A DNA stretch of 64,000 bases from Pseudoroseicyclus tamaricis (GCF_012070395.1 NZ_JAAFYS010000002.1:62001-126000), one strand, 5' to 3'; counted from the stretch's first letter, positions 53,214-62,877 are shown. The notes: generated by a model from the letters alone, not told the origin. Numbers and translations are program-made.

Positions 53214-53329
53214 GCTGCACTTGTTAGGCTCCCGCGGGGCCGGCGTAAATCTCCGGCGTCCGGGGGCGCGCCATTGCTGCGCCGGGTGCAATCACTATGG
53301 TCCGCTGCGACCCAGCCGGAGGGACGAAC

Positions 53330-54718
53330 ATGAGCGAGCTGCAGGACCATCCCGTGCCCGACGGCGAGGAGGGCGACGAGTTCGCCCTGCCGCAGAAACT
53401 CTTCGACGAGATCCTCGATGCCATCGAGACGGCGGACGCGCCGCGGATCGACGCGATCCTCGAGCCGCTCCATGCGGCCGACATCGCCGACCTCCTGGAA
53501 CAGCTCGATTTCCGCGACCGCCGCTCGCTCCTCGGCCTCTGGACGGGGATGGACGGCGAGGTGCTCTCCGAGCTCGACGACAACCTGCGCGAGGAGGTCA
53601 TCAACGAGCTGCCGGCCGACCAGCTGGCCGAGGCGGTGCGCGAGCTGGAATCGGACGACGTGGTCGATCTCGTGGAGGATCTGGAGAGCGCACAGCAGGA
53701 TGCCGTGCTGCGCGCGCTCGACGCGCCGGGCCGCATCGCGGTGGAGAAGGCGCTCGCCTACCCCGAATATTCCGCCGGCCGCCTCATGCAGGTGGAGATC
53801 GTGCGGATGCCGGAGGACTGGAATGTCGGCCAGGCCATCGACTTCATGCGCGGGGAGGAGAACCTGCCCGACCAGTTCTACCACGTGGTGCTGGTCGATG
53901 TGCGGCTGAAGCCGAGGGGCTACGTGACGCTCGGCCGCGTCCTCTCCCACCCGCGCGAGATGCCGCTGAAGGACCTCGCGGAGGAGAGCTTCCGCACCTT
54001 CCACGTGGAGGACAAGCAGGGCGACGTCGCCTATGCCTTCAACCAGTATCACCTCATCTCCGCCCCCGTGGTGGATGACGAGGAGCGACTGGTCGGCGTG
54101 ATTACCATCGACGACGCCATGGAGGTGCTCGACGAGGAGGCCGAGGAGGACATCCTGCGCCTCGCCGGGGTGGGCATCGAATCGGAGATCTCCGACTCCA
54201 CCTGGGGCACGGTGAAGCAGCGCCTGCCGTGGCTGGCGGTGAACCTGCTGACCGCCATCATCGCCTCCGTCGTCATCTCGCTCTTCGACGAGACAATCGC
54301 GGCCGTGGTGGCGCTGGCGATCCTCATGCCCATCGTCGCCTCGATGGGCGGCAATGCCGGGACGCAGAGCCTGACGGTGGCGGTGCGGGCCATCGCGACG
54401 CGCGACCTCACCGGATCGAACGTCTGGCGGGTGCTCAGGCGCGAGATGATCGTGGGGCTTTTCAACGGGGTGGTCTTCGCGGCGGTGATGGCCGCGGTCG
54501 GCATCGTCTGGTTCGGCTCGCCGGCGCTGGGCGGGGTGATCGCGGCGGCCATGGTGATCAACCTCGTGGTGGCGGGGCTGGCGGGGATGGGGATCCCCGT
54601 GCTGCTCGACAAGCTGGGCGTCGACCCGGCGCTCGCCTCTGGCACTTTCGTGACGACGGTGACGGACGTAGTGGGCTTCTTCGCCTTCCTAGGGCTGGCG
54701 GCCATGGTGCTTCTGTGA
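53330..54718 (+). CDS. mgtE: Magnesium transporter MgtE
   Basis: A 462-residue Mg2+ channel. An acidic N-terminal superhelical domain (about residues 25-135, HAADIADLLEQLDFRDR), paired CBS domains (about 140-260, YVTLGRVLSHPREMPLKDL and VVDDEERLVGVITIDDAMEVLDEEAEEDIL) and five C-terminal helices are present. The pore motif MPIVASMGGNAGTQSLTVAVRAIA is intact. Mg2+ sensing by the CBS and N domains closes the pore in the family. The ATG at 53330 has CCGGAGGGA upstream. Its stop overlaps the next gene's GTG (GTGA). Confidence 0.95.
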   Translation: MSELQDHPVPDGEEGDEFALPQKLFDEILDAIETADAPRIDAILEPLHAADIADLLEQLDFRDRRSLLGLWTGMDGEVLSELDDNLREEVINELPADQLAEAVRELESDDVVDLVEDLESAQQDAVLRALDAPGRIAVEKALAYPEYSAGRLMQVEIVRMPEDWNVGQAIDFMRGEENLPDQFYHVVLVDVRLKPRGYVTLGRVLSHPREMPLKDLAEESFRTFHVEDKQGDVAYAFNQYHLISAPVVDDEERLVGVITIDDAMEVLDEEAEEDILRLAGVGIESEISDSTWGTVKQRLPWLAVNLLTAIIASVVISLFDETIAAVVALAILMPIVASMGGNAGTQSLTVAVRAIATRDLTGSNVWRVLRREMIVGLFNGVVFAAVMAAVGIVWFGSPALGGVIAAAMVINLVVAGLAGMGIPVLLDKLGVDPALASGTFVTTVTDVVGFFAFLGLAAMVLL

Positions 54719-55308
54719 CCATCGCCGCCGACAAGGACGCCGCCCGCGTTGCCGCCTATGACCGCCGGGCGGAGGCTCAGGCGGCGGCTGGGCCGGGGCA
54801 GGGGGCTCGGCTGGCGGAGCTCCTCGCGCGGCACCGGGGCGTGCCGCTGGCCGGCTACCTGCCGATCCGCACGGAGATCGACCCGCTGCCGGCGATGGCG
54901 GAGGCCGCCGCCCACGGCCCCGTCGCGGTGCCGATCATCGAGGCGCCGGCGACGCCGCTGCGCTTCGCGCGCTGGGAGCCGGGCATGGCGCTGGTGGAGG
55001 GACCCTTCCGCACCCGCCGCCCCGAGGTGATGGACTGGGTTGTGCCCCGGATCCTGATCGTGCCGCTCCTTGCCTTCACCCGCGACGGCTTCCGCCTCGG
55101 CTACGGCGGCGGCTTCTACGACCGGACGCTGGCGGCGCTGCGCGCCGAGGCGCCGGTGCTGGCCATCGGCTTCGCCTTCGCCGGTCAGGAGGTGGCGGAG
55201 GTGCCGCTGGAGGAGACGGACGAGCCCCTGGACCTGATCGTCACCGAGCGGGAGGTGATCGATACAGCTCCGGGCGGTTATTCAGCGGAGCGCCTGCGGC
55301 GCACATGA
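54715..55308 (+). CDS. 5-formyltetrahydrofolate cyclo-ligase
   Basis: A 197-residue ATP-dependent enzyme converting 5-formyl-THF to 5,10-methenyl-THF. VPLAGYLPIRTEIDPLPAM, the folate region RTRRPEVMDWVVPRILIVPLLAFTRDGFRLGYGGGFYDRTL and FAFAGQEVAEVPLEETDEPLDLIVTE are typical. It starts with GTG at 54715, overlapping the mgtE TGA. It is followed by dispersed repeat copy 5 in terminator orientation. Confidence 0.93.
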   Translation: MTIAADKDAARVAAYDRRAEAQAAAGPGQGARLAELLARHRGVPLAGYLPIRTEIDPLPAMAEAAAHGPVAVPIIEAPATPLRFARWEPGMALVEGPFRTRRPEVMDWVVPRILIVPLLAFTRDGFRLGYGGGFYDRTLAALRAEAPVLAIGFAFAGQEVAEVPLEETDEPLDLIVTEREVIDTAPGGYSAERLRRT

Positions 55309-55397
55309 TGCCGGGTAGGGGGGCGACCCCCTCTGCCTTCGGCATTCACCCCCGGTGGCGACGGGTTGCCTCGGCCCCGGGCGCGGGAGGGTGAAAA

Positions 55398-55471
55398 GCG
55401 GGGAGGGGGCTGTCTGCCCCCCGCTGCCGGTGGCAGCCCCCCCGAGGATTTTCGGGACCAAAGACAGGGGG
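55398..55471 (+). repeat. Dispersed GC-hairpin repeat, copy 5
   Basis: GCGGGGAGGGGGCTGTCTGC and CCCCCGCTGCCGGTGGCAGC, then CCCCCCGAGGATTTTCGGGA and CCAAAGACAGGGGG, including an inner GCTGCC-ggt-GGCAGC hairpin. It lies between the convergent cyclo-ligase and ABC permease genes, in terminator orientation for the former. Confidence 0.88.
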
Positions 55472-55492
55472 CCCGGGGGCGGGAGGCAGGGC

Positions 55493-56260
55493 TCAGGTTT
55501 CCGCGCGTTCGGCCCAGCCGGCGAAGATGCGCTCCATAGCGACGACGGCGTAATAGAGGACGATGCCGAGGACGGCGAGAGCGATGAGGACGGCGAACAT
55601 CAAGGGGTAGTTGGAGTTCGTCTGGCCGGAGAGGAACAGGGCGCCGAGGCCGCGGCCATGGGGGGAGACGATCTCCACCAGGTTGGTGCCGATGAAGGCC
55701 AGCGTCACGGCGACCTTCAGGGCGCCGAAGAACTCCGGCAGCGTCTTCGGCAGGGCGATCTTCCAGAAGATAGTCATGCGGCTGGCGCCGAGGGCACGCA
55801 GGATGTCGCGGTATTCCGGCTCCAGCGTCGACAGGCCAATGGCGACCGAGACGGCGATGGGGAAGAAGGAGATGAGGAAGGCCATCATCACCGTGTTGAA
55901 GTTGTGCTGGCCGATGAAAAGGAGCGCCAGCACTGGCACCAGCGTCGCCTTCGGGATGGCGTTGAAGCCGACGAGCAGCGGGTAGAGCCCGTCGCGCACG
56001 ATGCGGCTGAAGCCCATGACCATGCCGAGGGCGAGGCCGAAGATCACCGCCAGCAAGAGGCCCGCGACCGTGCGCCAGAGCGTCTGCCAGGAGCCGAGGA
56101 GGAACAGCTCCCAGAAGCGGGCATAGGCCTCGGGTAGGTCGGAGGGCGAGGCCATGACGTAGTTCGGCCAGCCATTGGCCCAGACCAGCAGCTCCCAGAG
56201 CACAAGGAAGATCAGGATGGAGAGGACGGGTACGCCGACCTTGCGCAGGGCGGTGTTCAT
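55493..56260 (-). CDS. ABC transporter permease (SsuC/ThiX-like)
   Basis: A 255-residue inner-membrane permease with six predicted helices. The EAA-type loop (YRDILRALGASRMTIFWKIALPKTLPEFFGALK) and SLTFIGTNLVEIV-like segment belong to the nitrate/sulfonate/thiamine-precursor importer group. The ATG overlaps the ATPase stop by four bases, so it is third in the order SBP-ATPase-permease. The substrate is set by the binding protein. Confidence 0.9.
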   Translation of the reverse strand: MNTALRKVGVPVLSILIFLVLWELLVWANGWPNYVMASPSDLPEAYARFWELFLLGSWQTLWRTVAGLLLAVIFGLALGMVMGFSRIVRDGLYPLLVGFNAIPKATLVPVLALLFIGQHNFNTVMMAFLISFFPIAVSVAIGLSTLEPEYRDILRALGASRMTIFWKIALPKTLPEFFGALKVAVTLAFIGTNLVEIVSPHGRGLGALFLSGQTNSNYPLMFAVLIALAVLGIVLYYAVVAMERIFAGWAERAET

Positions 56261-57060
56261 GCGGCGGCTCCTTCGCCGGGCCCTTCACCCCTCCCCTGGG
56301 CGATCTTGATCTGGTCACGCAGGACATGGAGCATCTCGCCCACCTTCGGCGTGTAGAGGATGTCGAGCGGGCGCTCGTCCGGCAGGTCGACGTTCATGAC
56401 GTATTGCGTCCGCGCCGGGCGGCCGGAGAGGACGACGACCTGGTCGCCGAGATAGACGCTCTCGCGCAGGTCATGGGTGATGAGCACTGCCGTGAAGGGC
56501 TCCGCCGCGCGCAGCTGGCGCATCGTCTGCCAGAGATCCTCGCGGGTGAAGTTGTCGAGCGCGCCGAAGGGCTCGTCCATGATCAGCACGTCGGGCTTGT
56601 GAACGATGGCGCGGCAGAGCGAGGCGCGCTGGCGCATGCCGCCCGAGAGCTCGGACGGGCGCTTGGCCTCGAAGCCCTCGAGGCCGACCATTGCCAGCAG
56701 CTCTTCGGCCCGCGCCACGCGCTCCTTGCGGGGCATGGAGGGGGCGACGATCTCCAAGGGCAGGATGACGTTGTCGAGGATCGAGCGCCATTCCAGCAGC
56801 ACCGGGTTCTGGAAGGCCATGCCGACGTTCTTGCGGGGGCCGCGGATGGGCGCGCCGTCGAGGCGGACTTCGCCCTTGTCGGGCTTCATCAGGCCCGCCA
56901 CCAGCCGCGTCAGCGTGGACTTGCCGCAGCCCGAGGGGCCGACGACCGCGCAGAACTCGCCGCGCGGGATGGCGATGTCGAGCCCGTCCAGCACCGGCAG
57001 CGGGCCGGAGGGGGTGCGATAGGCGTGGGCAACGCCGCGGATGTCGATGAGATCGCTCAT
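56257..57060 (-). CDS. ABC transporter ATPase (NrtD/SsuB/ThiZ-like)
   Basis: A 267-residue ATPase. Walker A GPSGCGKST, Q-loop MAFQNPVLLEWRSILDNVILPLEI, signature LSGGMRQR, Walker B VLIMDEPFGALD and the His-loop LITHDLRESVYLGDQVVVLSGRPAR are intact and typical of the taurine/nitrate/thiamine-precursor group. It lies 42 bases downstream of the binding-protein gene and overlaps the permease start. Confidence 0.93.
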   Translation of the reverse strand: MSDLIDIRGVAHAYRTPSGPLPVLDGLDIAIPRGEFCAVVGPSGCGKSTLTRLVAGLMKPDKGEVRLDGAPIRGPRKNVGMAFQNPVLLEWRSILDNVILPLEIVAPSMPRKERVARAEELLAMVGLEGFEAKRPSELSGGMRQRASLCRAIVHKPDVLIMDEPFGALDNFTREDLWQTMRQLRAAEPFTAVLITHDLRESVYLGDQVVVLSGRPARTQYVMNVDLPDERPLDILYTPKVGEMLHVLRDQIKIAQGRGEGPGEGAAA

Positions 57061-57102
57061 TGGGGGTGGCGCGGGCGAAAGGGCCGCCCGCGCGCCGATC
57101 GC

Positions 57103-58107
57103 TTACTGCAGCATCCGGGCGTCGGCCGCCGGCAGGTAGCTGTCGTCGAAGATCACCGAGGCATCGGGCTCGGACTGGAACTCGTAGACGGATTTCGTCT
57201 GCTCGAGCGCGCTGGCGAAGCGCTCGTCATCGACGTCTCCGAAGCCGTTCTCGGTGACCCAGTCGGTCAGCACGTTGTCCTCGACGGAGAGGCCGAGGCG
57301 GCGTGTCTCCAGCTCCGCATCCGCGGCCGGGTTGCGCTCCAGCAGCGAGGAGATGGCGGCGTCGGGGTCGTCGATGGCGGCCTGCCAGCCCTGCGCGACG
57401 GCGGTGAGGAAGCCGGTGACGGCCTCGGGGTTGGCCTCGGCGAAGTCGGTGTTGACGATGATGGCGTTGCCGTAAAGGTCCACCCCGTAGTCGGCCATGA
57501 GCAGCACGACGATATCCTCGGCGTCCACGCCCAGCCGCTCGGTGTTGAGCGTCGAGGTGAAGGAGAAGCCGGTGACCGCGGCGACCTGACCCTCGGCCAG
57601 CATCGGCTCACGGGTGGGGAAGCCGACGGGCTCGATGGTGATGGCGTCCATGTCGAGGCCGTTCTCGGCGGCGAAGATCGGGAACTGCGCCCAGGCGCCG
57701 TCCGGCGGCGGCGCACCGAGCACCTTGCCTTCGAGGTCCGCCGGCTCGGCGATGCCGAGCGAGGAGCGGCCGACGACGGCGAAGGGGGGCTTGTCGTAGA
57801 TCATCATGACGGCGGTGACCGGGGCGCCGGGGTTCTGGTCGAGGAAGCGGATGACGGAGTTGATGTCGGCGAAGCCCACCGGGTAGGCGCCGGTGGCGAC
57901 CTTCGGGATGGCGTCGAGCGAGCCATTGCCCTCGGAGATCGTCACGTCCAGCCCCTGGTCGGCGAAGAAGCCCTCGTCGATGGCGAGCGTGTAGGGCGCG
58001 GCCGGGCCCTCGAACTTCCAGTCGAGCGCGAAGGGCATCTCCGTCTGGGCGGAGGCGGCGGAGCCGGCGGCGACGAGCGTGGCGGCGGCGAAGAGGGAGC
58101 GGAACAT
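57103..58107 (-). CDS. NMT1/THI5-type ABC substrate-binding protein
   Basis: A 334-residue periplasmic binding protein with a Sec signal (MFRSLFAAATLVAAGSAASAQ). FALDWKFEGPAAPYTLAIDEGFFADQGLDVTISEGNGSLDAIPKVATGAYPVGFADINSVIRF is the NMT1-like fold that binds pyrimidine, sulfonate, nitrate or similar ligands. The ATG at 58105-58107 is chosen because GAGAAG is correctly spaced from it; an ATG six bases earlier abuts that site. No TPP riboswitch is visible upstream, so a thiamine-precursor role is not supported by regulation. Confidence 0.88.
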   Translation of the reverse strand: MFRSLFAAATLVAAGSAASAQTEMPFALDWKFEGPAAPYTLAIDEGFFADQGLDVTISEGNGSLDAIPKVATGAYPVGFADINSVIRFLDQNPGAPVTAVMMIYDKPPFAVVGRSSLGIAEPADLEGKVLGAPPPDGAWAQFPIFAAENGLDMDAITIEPVGFPTREPMLAEGQVAAVTGFSFTSTLNTERLGVDAEDIVVLLMADYGVDLYGNAIIVNTDFAEANPEAVTGFLTAVAQGWQAAIDDPDAAISSLLERNPAADAELETRRLGLSVEDNVLTDWVTENGFGDVDDERFASALEQTKSVYEFQSEPDASVIFDDSYLPAADARMLQ

Positions 58108-58256
58108 GGGCATCTTCTCGCTGTTACAAATTCCAAGGCAGCCTGCTTGGGCCGCCGCCCGCCATCAACGGCGGGGGCAGGGTGGCCCATTCGCTCGAAT
58201 TGCTCATATGCGGCGCCGCCCGCATTTTGGGCGCATCGCCTGAACTTTGGGCGTCT

Positions 58257-60032
58257 TTAGAAGTAAAGCGCGGCGATCACCAGCGAGGCGACGGCGCCCA
58301 TCAGCACGTTGAGCGGCAGGCCGATGCGCACGAAATCGGAGAACTTGTAGCCGCCGGGGCCGTAGACCAGCATGTTGCACTGGTAGCCGATGGGGGTGGC
58401 AAAGCCGAAACTGGCGCCCATCATCACGATGATCATCACCGGCTTGGCGTCGAAGCCCAGCGTCTGCGCGAGGCCGATGGCAACCGGCGTCACCACCACC
58501 GCGACGGCGTTGTTGGAGAGCAGCTCCGTGAGGAGGGAGGTGATGGCGAAGATGGCGAAGAGCGTCACTACGGCGGGCAGCCCATCGAGCAGCGGCGCGG
58601 CGGCGGTGACGATCAGCTCGACGGCGCCCGAGGCTTCCAGCCCCGCGCCGACGGCGAGCATCCCGAAGAGCATCGCGAGGAGACGGCCGTCGACGTAGGA
58701 GAAGGCCTCGTCGGCATCGATGCAGCGGGTCAGCAGCACCACCGCGACGCCGATGAAGGCGAGGATCTCGATCCGCCCCACGCCGATGGCCGAGAAGCCG
58801 ACGATGGAGGCGAGGACGGCGATGACGATCCACGCGCGGTTGCGGCGAAAGGCCTTCTGCGTCGGGTGGGCGACGTCGACGAGGTTCATCTCCCCCGCGA
58901 GGCGCTGAATATCCGCCGGTGCGCCTTCGAGCAGCAGCGTGTCGCCGACCTGCACGACGGTGTCCTCCATCTGCCGGCCGACGTTGCGGTCACGCCGGTG
59001 GACGGCGAGGGGGTAGACGCCGAAGCGCCGGCGCAGGCGCAGATCGCCGAGGCGCCGGCCGACCATCTTGCAGTCGGGCGTGATCAGCACCTCCACCGTC
59101 GTCGTCTCGACGGCGGAGACCTGGTCGACGCGGCGCAGGTCCTTGTTGCGCTGAAGGGACAGAAGCTCCGTCATCTGCGTGCGCAGCACCACGCGGTCGC
59201 CCACCTCCAGCGTCACGCCAGCGAGGTTGCGGCGCAGGGATTCGTCGCCGCGGATCACGTCGATCAGCCGCACGCCCTCGCGCTTGAAGAGCTGCACGCC
59301 GAGGACCTCGCGGCCGATGAGGTTCGAGCCCGGCGGGATCACCGCCTCGGTGAAGAAGCGCATGCGGCTGCGGTCTGAGACCATGAGCGCCATGGAATCG
59401 CGGGCCGGCAGCAGCGCGTTGCCGAAGAGGCCGAGGTAGAGCAGTCCGGTGATCGCCAGCGGCAGGCCGACGGGCGCCAGCTCGAAGATGTGGAAGGGCT
59501 CGACGCCGGAGGCGCGGCCGACGCCGTCTACCACGAGGTTGGTCGAGGTGCCGATGAGTGTGAGCGTTCCGCCCATGATAGACATGTAGGAGAGCGGGAT
59601 CAGCAGCTTCGACGGCGCGATGTCCAGCTGCTTGGCGAGCTGGATGAAGACGGGCAGCATCACCACCACGATGGGCGTGTTGTTGACGAAGGCCGACAGC
59701 GTGACGACGGAGACGGCGATGGCGGCGATGGTCGTCCGCGGCCGGGTCGTCACGCCCCGCGTGGCCAGCTGGGAGAACCAGTCGAGCGCCCCTGTGCGCA
59801 CCAGCCCGCCGACGATCATGAACATCGCGGCGATGGTCCACGGGGCGGGGTTGGCGAAGACGTCGAAAGCCTGCACCGGGTCGAGGATGCCGAGCACGAT
59901 CAGCGCCATGGCGCCGGTCAGCGCGACCACCTCGATCGGATATTTCTCGGAGACGAAGGCGACGAACATCGCCAGCATGATGGCGATGGCCAGCACGGCC
60001 TCTTCCATCGGCCCGAACTCTACCCCGATCAT
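58257..60032 (-). CDS. SLC13/ArsB-superfamily permease with RCK_C (TrkA-C) domains
   Basis: A 591-residue Na+/anion symporter-type permease. Two hydrophobic halves (LSAFVNNTPIVVVMLPVFIQLAKQLDIAPSKLLIPLSYMSIMGG and LTELLSNNAVAVVVTPVAIGLAQTLGF, with GFATPIGYQCNMLVYGPGGY) flank two cytosolic RCK_C regions (VIPPGSNLIGREVLGVQLFKREGVRLIDVIRG and DCKMVGRRLGDLRLRRRFGVYPLAVHR). The family moves sulfate, dicarboxylates or other anions, and the RCK domains suggest ligand gating. The ATG at 60030-60032 has AGGGG upstream; a start eight codons later is possible. It is probably independent of the ABC genes. Confidence 0.9.
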   Translation of the reverse strand: MIGVEFGPMEEAVLAIAIMLAMFVAFVSEKYPIEVVALTGAMALIVLGILDPVQAFDVFANPAPWTIAAMFMIVGGLVRTGALDWFSQLATRGVTTRPRTTIAAIAVSVVTLSAFVNNTPIVVVMLPVFIQLAKQLDIAPSKLLIPLSYMSIMGGTLTLIGTSTNLVVDGVGRASGVEPFHIFELAPVGLPLAITGLLYLGLFGNALLPARDSMALMVSDRSRMRFFTEAVIPPGSNLIGREVLGVQLFKREGVRLIDVIRGDESLRRNLAGVTLEVGDRVVLRTQMTELLSLQRNKDLRRVDQVSAVETTTVEVLITPDCKMVGRRLGDLRLRRRFGVYPLAVHRRDRNVGRQMEDTVVQVGDTLLLEGAPADIQRLAGEMNLVDVAHPTQKAFRRNRAWIVIAVLASIVGFSAIGVGRIEILAFIGVAVVLLTRCIDADEAFSYVDGRLLAMLFGMLAVGAGLEASGAVELIVTAAAPLLDGLPAVVTLFAIFAITSLLTELLSNNAVAVVVTPVAIGLAQTLGFDAKPVMIIVMMGASFGFATPIGYQCNMLVYGPGGYKFSDFVRIGLPLNVLMGAVASLVIAALYF

Positions 60033-60120
60033 GGTGCCCCTGCGTTCCCCTCGGCGCCGGAGCATTGCCCGATACCCCCCCGCCGCACAAGTCCGGCGGC
60101 GCGGGGCTGTGGCCGGCGGG

Positions 60121-60936
60121 TCACGCCGGGCCTGTCGCCTCCAGCCGGCCGCCCTGCCGGACGGGGACCGCACGCGTGGCCTTCCCGCTGCGGTCGTCCG
60201 TCTCCACGTAGAGGCCGCAGATGGTCGCCTCGCCGAGGGCGGGGGAGAAGCGCTCCTTCGCCATGCCGGTTATGAAGCGGCGCAGCGGCTCGGCCTTCTC
60301 CATCCCGATGACGGAGTTGTAGTCGCCGCACATGCCGGCATCGCTGAGATAGGCGGTGCCGCTGGGCAGGATCATCGCGTCGGCCGTCGGCACATGCGTA
60401 TGCGTGCCAACGACGATGGAGGCGCGGCCATCGCAGAAGTGGCCCATCGCCATCTTCTCGCTCGTCGCCTCGCAATGCATGTCGACGAGGCTCGCCTGCA
60501 CCAGCCCGCCCATCGGGTGGGCCTTCAGCACCGGCTCGATGGCCGAGAAGGGATCGTCATAGGTGCGCGACATGAAGACCTGCCCCAGCACCTGCGCCAC
60601 CAGCACCTTCTGCCCGCCGCGCGCGGAGAAGACCTTCGCCCCGCGCCCCGGCGCGCCCTTGGCGAAGTTGATCGGCCGCAGGATGCGCCCGTCCTGCTCG
60701 CAGACCTGCAGCATGTCCTTCTGGTCGAAGGCGTGATCCCCGAGGGTGACGACATCCGCCCCCGCCTCGAAGAGCCCCTTGGCATGGGCGCCGTTGAGCC
60801 CATGCCCGGAGGAGGCATTCTCGCCGTTGACGACGACGAAATCGAGCCGCCAGTCGTCCCGCAGCTTCGGCAGCCGCTCCGCCACGGCGGCGCGCCCCGC
60901 CCGCCCCATGACATCGCCAAGAAAGAGAATGCGCAT
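60121..60936 (-). CDS. YmdB-family metallophosphoesterase
   Basis: A 271-residue calcineurin-like phosphoesterase of the TIGR00282/YmdB family, shown in Bacillus to hydrolyse 2',3'-cyclic nucleotides. Metal-ligand motifs are [77 protein letters not shown]. The ATG at 60934-60936 gives the canonical opening. In many alphaproteobacteria this gene lies near 5-formyl-THF cyclo-ligase and yebC; here the ABC and SLC13 genes separate it from the former. Confidence 0.92.
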   Translation of the reverse strand: MRILFLGDVMGRAGRAAVAERLPKLRDDWRLDFVVVNGENASSGHGLNGAHAKGLFEAGADVVTLGDHAFDQKDMLQVCEQDGRILRPINFAKGAPGRGAKVFSARGGQKVLVAQVLGQVFMSRTYDDPFSAIEPVLKAHPMGGLVQASLVDMHCEATSEKMAMGHFCDGRASIVVGTHTHVPTADAMILPSGTAYLSDAGMCGDYNSVIGMEKAEPLRRFITGMAKERFSPALGEATICGLYVETDDRSGKATRAVPVRQGGRLEATGPA

Positions 60937-61015
60937 GGCCCTCTCCTAGGCGGCTCGGCGCGCGGGTGCAATCGGCTCCACCTCGCCCTCCGCGTGCCGA
61001 CGCTCCCCGGCGCAC

Positions 61016-61080
61016 CTGTCTTTGGTCCCGAAAATCCTCGGGGGGGAGGGGCGGCAAGCGCGGGGGGCAGACAGCCCCCC
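61016..61080 (-). repeat. Dispersed GC-hairpin repeat, copy 6
   Basis: On the minus strand: GGGGGGCTGTCTGCCCCCC, GCGCTTGCCGCCCC, then CCCCCCGAGGATTTTCGGGA and CCAAAGACAG. Unlike most copies it sits between divergent genes (ymdB-like and yebC), so it cannot end either of their transcripts. Confidence 0.88.
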
Positions 61081-61166
61081 TCGACACCGGCGACCCCGCT
61101 CCCCTTGCCCCCATGCCAGCCGGCGAATATAGAGCCGATCGATCCGCGAAGAAGAGGGCAAGACCC

Positions 61167-61919
61167 ATGGCCGGCCATTCCAAATGGGCGAACATCCAGC
61201 ATCGCAAGGGGCGGCAGGATGCGGCCCGCTCCAAGCTGTTCTCCAAGTTTTCGAAGGAGATCACCGTCGCCGCCAAGATGGGCGACCCCGATCCCGACAA
61301 GAACCCCCGCCTGCGCCTCGCCGTGAAGGAGGCCAAGAGCCAGTCGATGCCGAAGGACGTCATCGACCGCGCCATCAAGAAGGCCATCGGCGGCGATGCC
61401 GAGAATTACGAGAGCATCCGCTACGAGGGCTACGGGCCCAACGGCGTGGCGGTCATCGTCGAGGCGCTGACCGACAACCGCAACCGCACCGCCTCCTCCG
61501 TGCGCTCCACCTTCGGCAAGAGCGGCGGCAACCTCGGCGAGACGGGCTCCGTCGCCTTCATGTTCGACCGCAAGGGCGAGATCTTCTACAAGCCCGAGGC
61601 CGGTGACGCCGACACGATGATGCTGGCCGCCATCGAGGCCGGCGCCGAGGATGTCGAATCTGGCGAGGACGGGCACTACATCTACTGCGCCGATACCGAC
61701 CTCAACGAGGTCTCGAACGCGCTCGAGGCCGAGCTAGGCGAGAGCGAGACGGCCAAACTCGTCTGGCGGCCGACGACCACCGCGCCGGTGGATCTCGAAG
61801 GGCTGCAGAAGCTGATGAAGCTGGTCGAGACGCTCGAAGACGATGACGACGTGCAGAACGTCACCACCAATTTCGAAGCGCCCGACGAGGTGATGGAAGC
61901 CTACGAGGCGGCGGAGTAA
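61167..61919 (+). CDS. yebC: YebC/PmpR-family regulatory or translation factor
   Basis: A 250-residue protein opening [20 protein letters not shown], the invariant YebC signature. The three-domain acidic remainder ([74 protein letters not shown]) is full length. Members act as DNA-binding regulators and, in recent work, as ribosome-associated factors relieving stalls at proline-rich sequences. The ATG is at 61167. The DMT exporter start codon follows the stop directly. Confidence 0.96.
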   Translation: MAGHSKWANIQHRKGRQDAARSKLFSKFSKEITVAAKMGDPDPDKNPRLRLAVKEAKSQSMPKDVIDRAIKKAIGGDAENYESIRYEGYGPNGVAVIVEALTDNRNRTASSVRSTFGKSGGNLGETGSVAFMFDRKGEIFYKPEAGDADTMMLAAIEAGAEDVESGEDGHYIYCADTDLNEVSNALEAELGESETAKLVWRPTTTAPVDLEGLQKLMKLVETLEDDDDVQNVTTNFEAPDEVMEAYEAAE

Positions 61920-62855
61920 TTGCCTGCGGCCGCCCCTGTCCCGACGGGGGCGTTCATTCCGCCTGAGGCACGGCCGCTGCGCGGCGTTCTCTTCATGGTG
62001 CTCTCGGGGCTGAGCTTCGTCTGCATGACCGCCATCGTGAAGACGGTGGGCACCGAGGTGCCCGCCGCCGAGGCGAGCTTCCTGCGCTACATCATGGGCG
62101 TGCCGCTGCTTCTGCCGATGCTCGGCGCCGTCCGCCGGGCGAAGCTGACGCCGCGGCTCTGGGCGCTGTTCTCGGCGCGGGCGCTCGTCCATTCCGGCGC
62201 CGTGATCCTGTGGTTCTTCGCCATCGCCCGCATCCCGCTCGCCGAGGTGACGGCGATGAATTACCTCAACCCGATCTACGTCACCCTCGGCGCGGCGCTG
62301 ATCTTCGGCGAACGATTGGCGCTCCGGCGCATCCTCGCGATCGGGGTGGCGCTCATCGGCGTGGTCATCATGCTGCGCCCCGGCTTCCGCGAGCTTGACC
62401 CGGGCCATTTCGCGATGCTCGCCGTCTCCGTCTGCTTCGCGGGCAGCTACCTCTTCACCAAGCAGCTGGCGGGGGAGGTGAGCCCGACGGTGATCGTCAC
62501 CATGCTGTCGCTGCTGGTGCCCATCTGCCTCTTCCCCTTCGCGCTGGTCGACTGGCAGACACCGAGCCTGACGGAACTGGCCTGGTTCGCCGGCACCGCG
62601 GTCTTCGCCACGCTTGGCCACTACTTCATGACGGTCGCCTTCGCGGCAGCGCCGATGACCGTCACCCAGCCCGTCACCTTCCTGCAGCTGGTCTGGGCGA
62701 CAACGCTCGGCTGGCTCGCCTTTGGGGAGAGTATCGACAGCTGGGTCGTCATCGGCGCGCTGCTCATCATGGGTGCCATCGGCTATATGACCTTCCGCGA
62801 GGCGCAGCTCAAACGCGCCGCCCGCACCCCGCCGCCCGCGGCGACGCGGCGGTGA
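61920..62855 (+). CDS. EamA/DMT-family transporter
   Basis: A 311-residue inner-membrane protein with ten helices and two EamA repeats. LRGVLFMVLSGLSFVCMTAIVKTVG, EASFLRYIMGVPLLLPML and LAEVTAMNYLNPIYVTLGAALIFGERL are typical of drug/metabolite exporters. The start is a TTG at 61920, immediately after the yebC TAA with no gap; the next Met would remove the first helix. GGCGGAG in the end of yebC can serve as the ribosome site, giving coupled translation. Confidence 0.88.
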   Translation: MPAAAPVPTGAFIPPEARPLRGVLFMVLSGLSFVCMTAIVKTVGTEVPAAEASFLRYIMGVPLLLPMLGAVRRAKLTPRLWALFSARALVHSGAVILWFFAIARIPLAEVTAMNYLNPIYVTLGAALIFGERLALRRILAIGVALIGVVIMLRPGFRELDPGHFAMLAVSVCFAGSYLFTKQLAGEVSPTVIVTMLSLLVPICLFPFALVDWQTPSLTELAWFAGTAVFATLGHYFMTVAFAAAPMTVTQPVTFLQLVWATTLGWLAFGESIDSWVVIGALLIMGAIGYMTFREAQLKRAARTPPPAATRR

Positions 62856-62877
62856 CCTGCGGCGGGCTCCGGCCTGC

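Noticed and set aside
58108-58256. Possible TPP riboswitch upstream of the NMT1-type binding protein
   Set aside because: Neither the CTGAGA nor the ACC..GAACCTGAT landmarks of the THI element are present on the minus strand.
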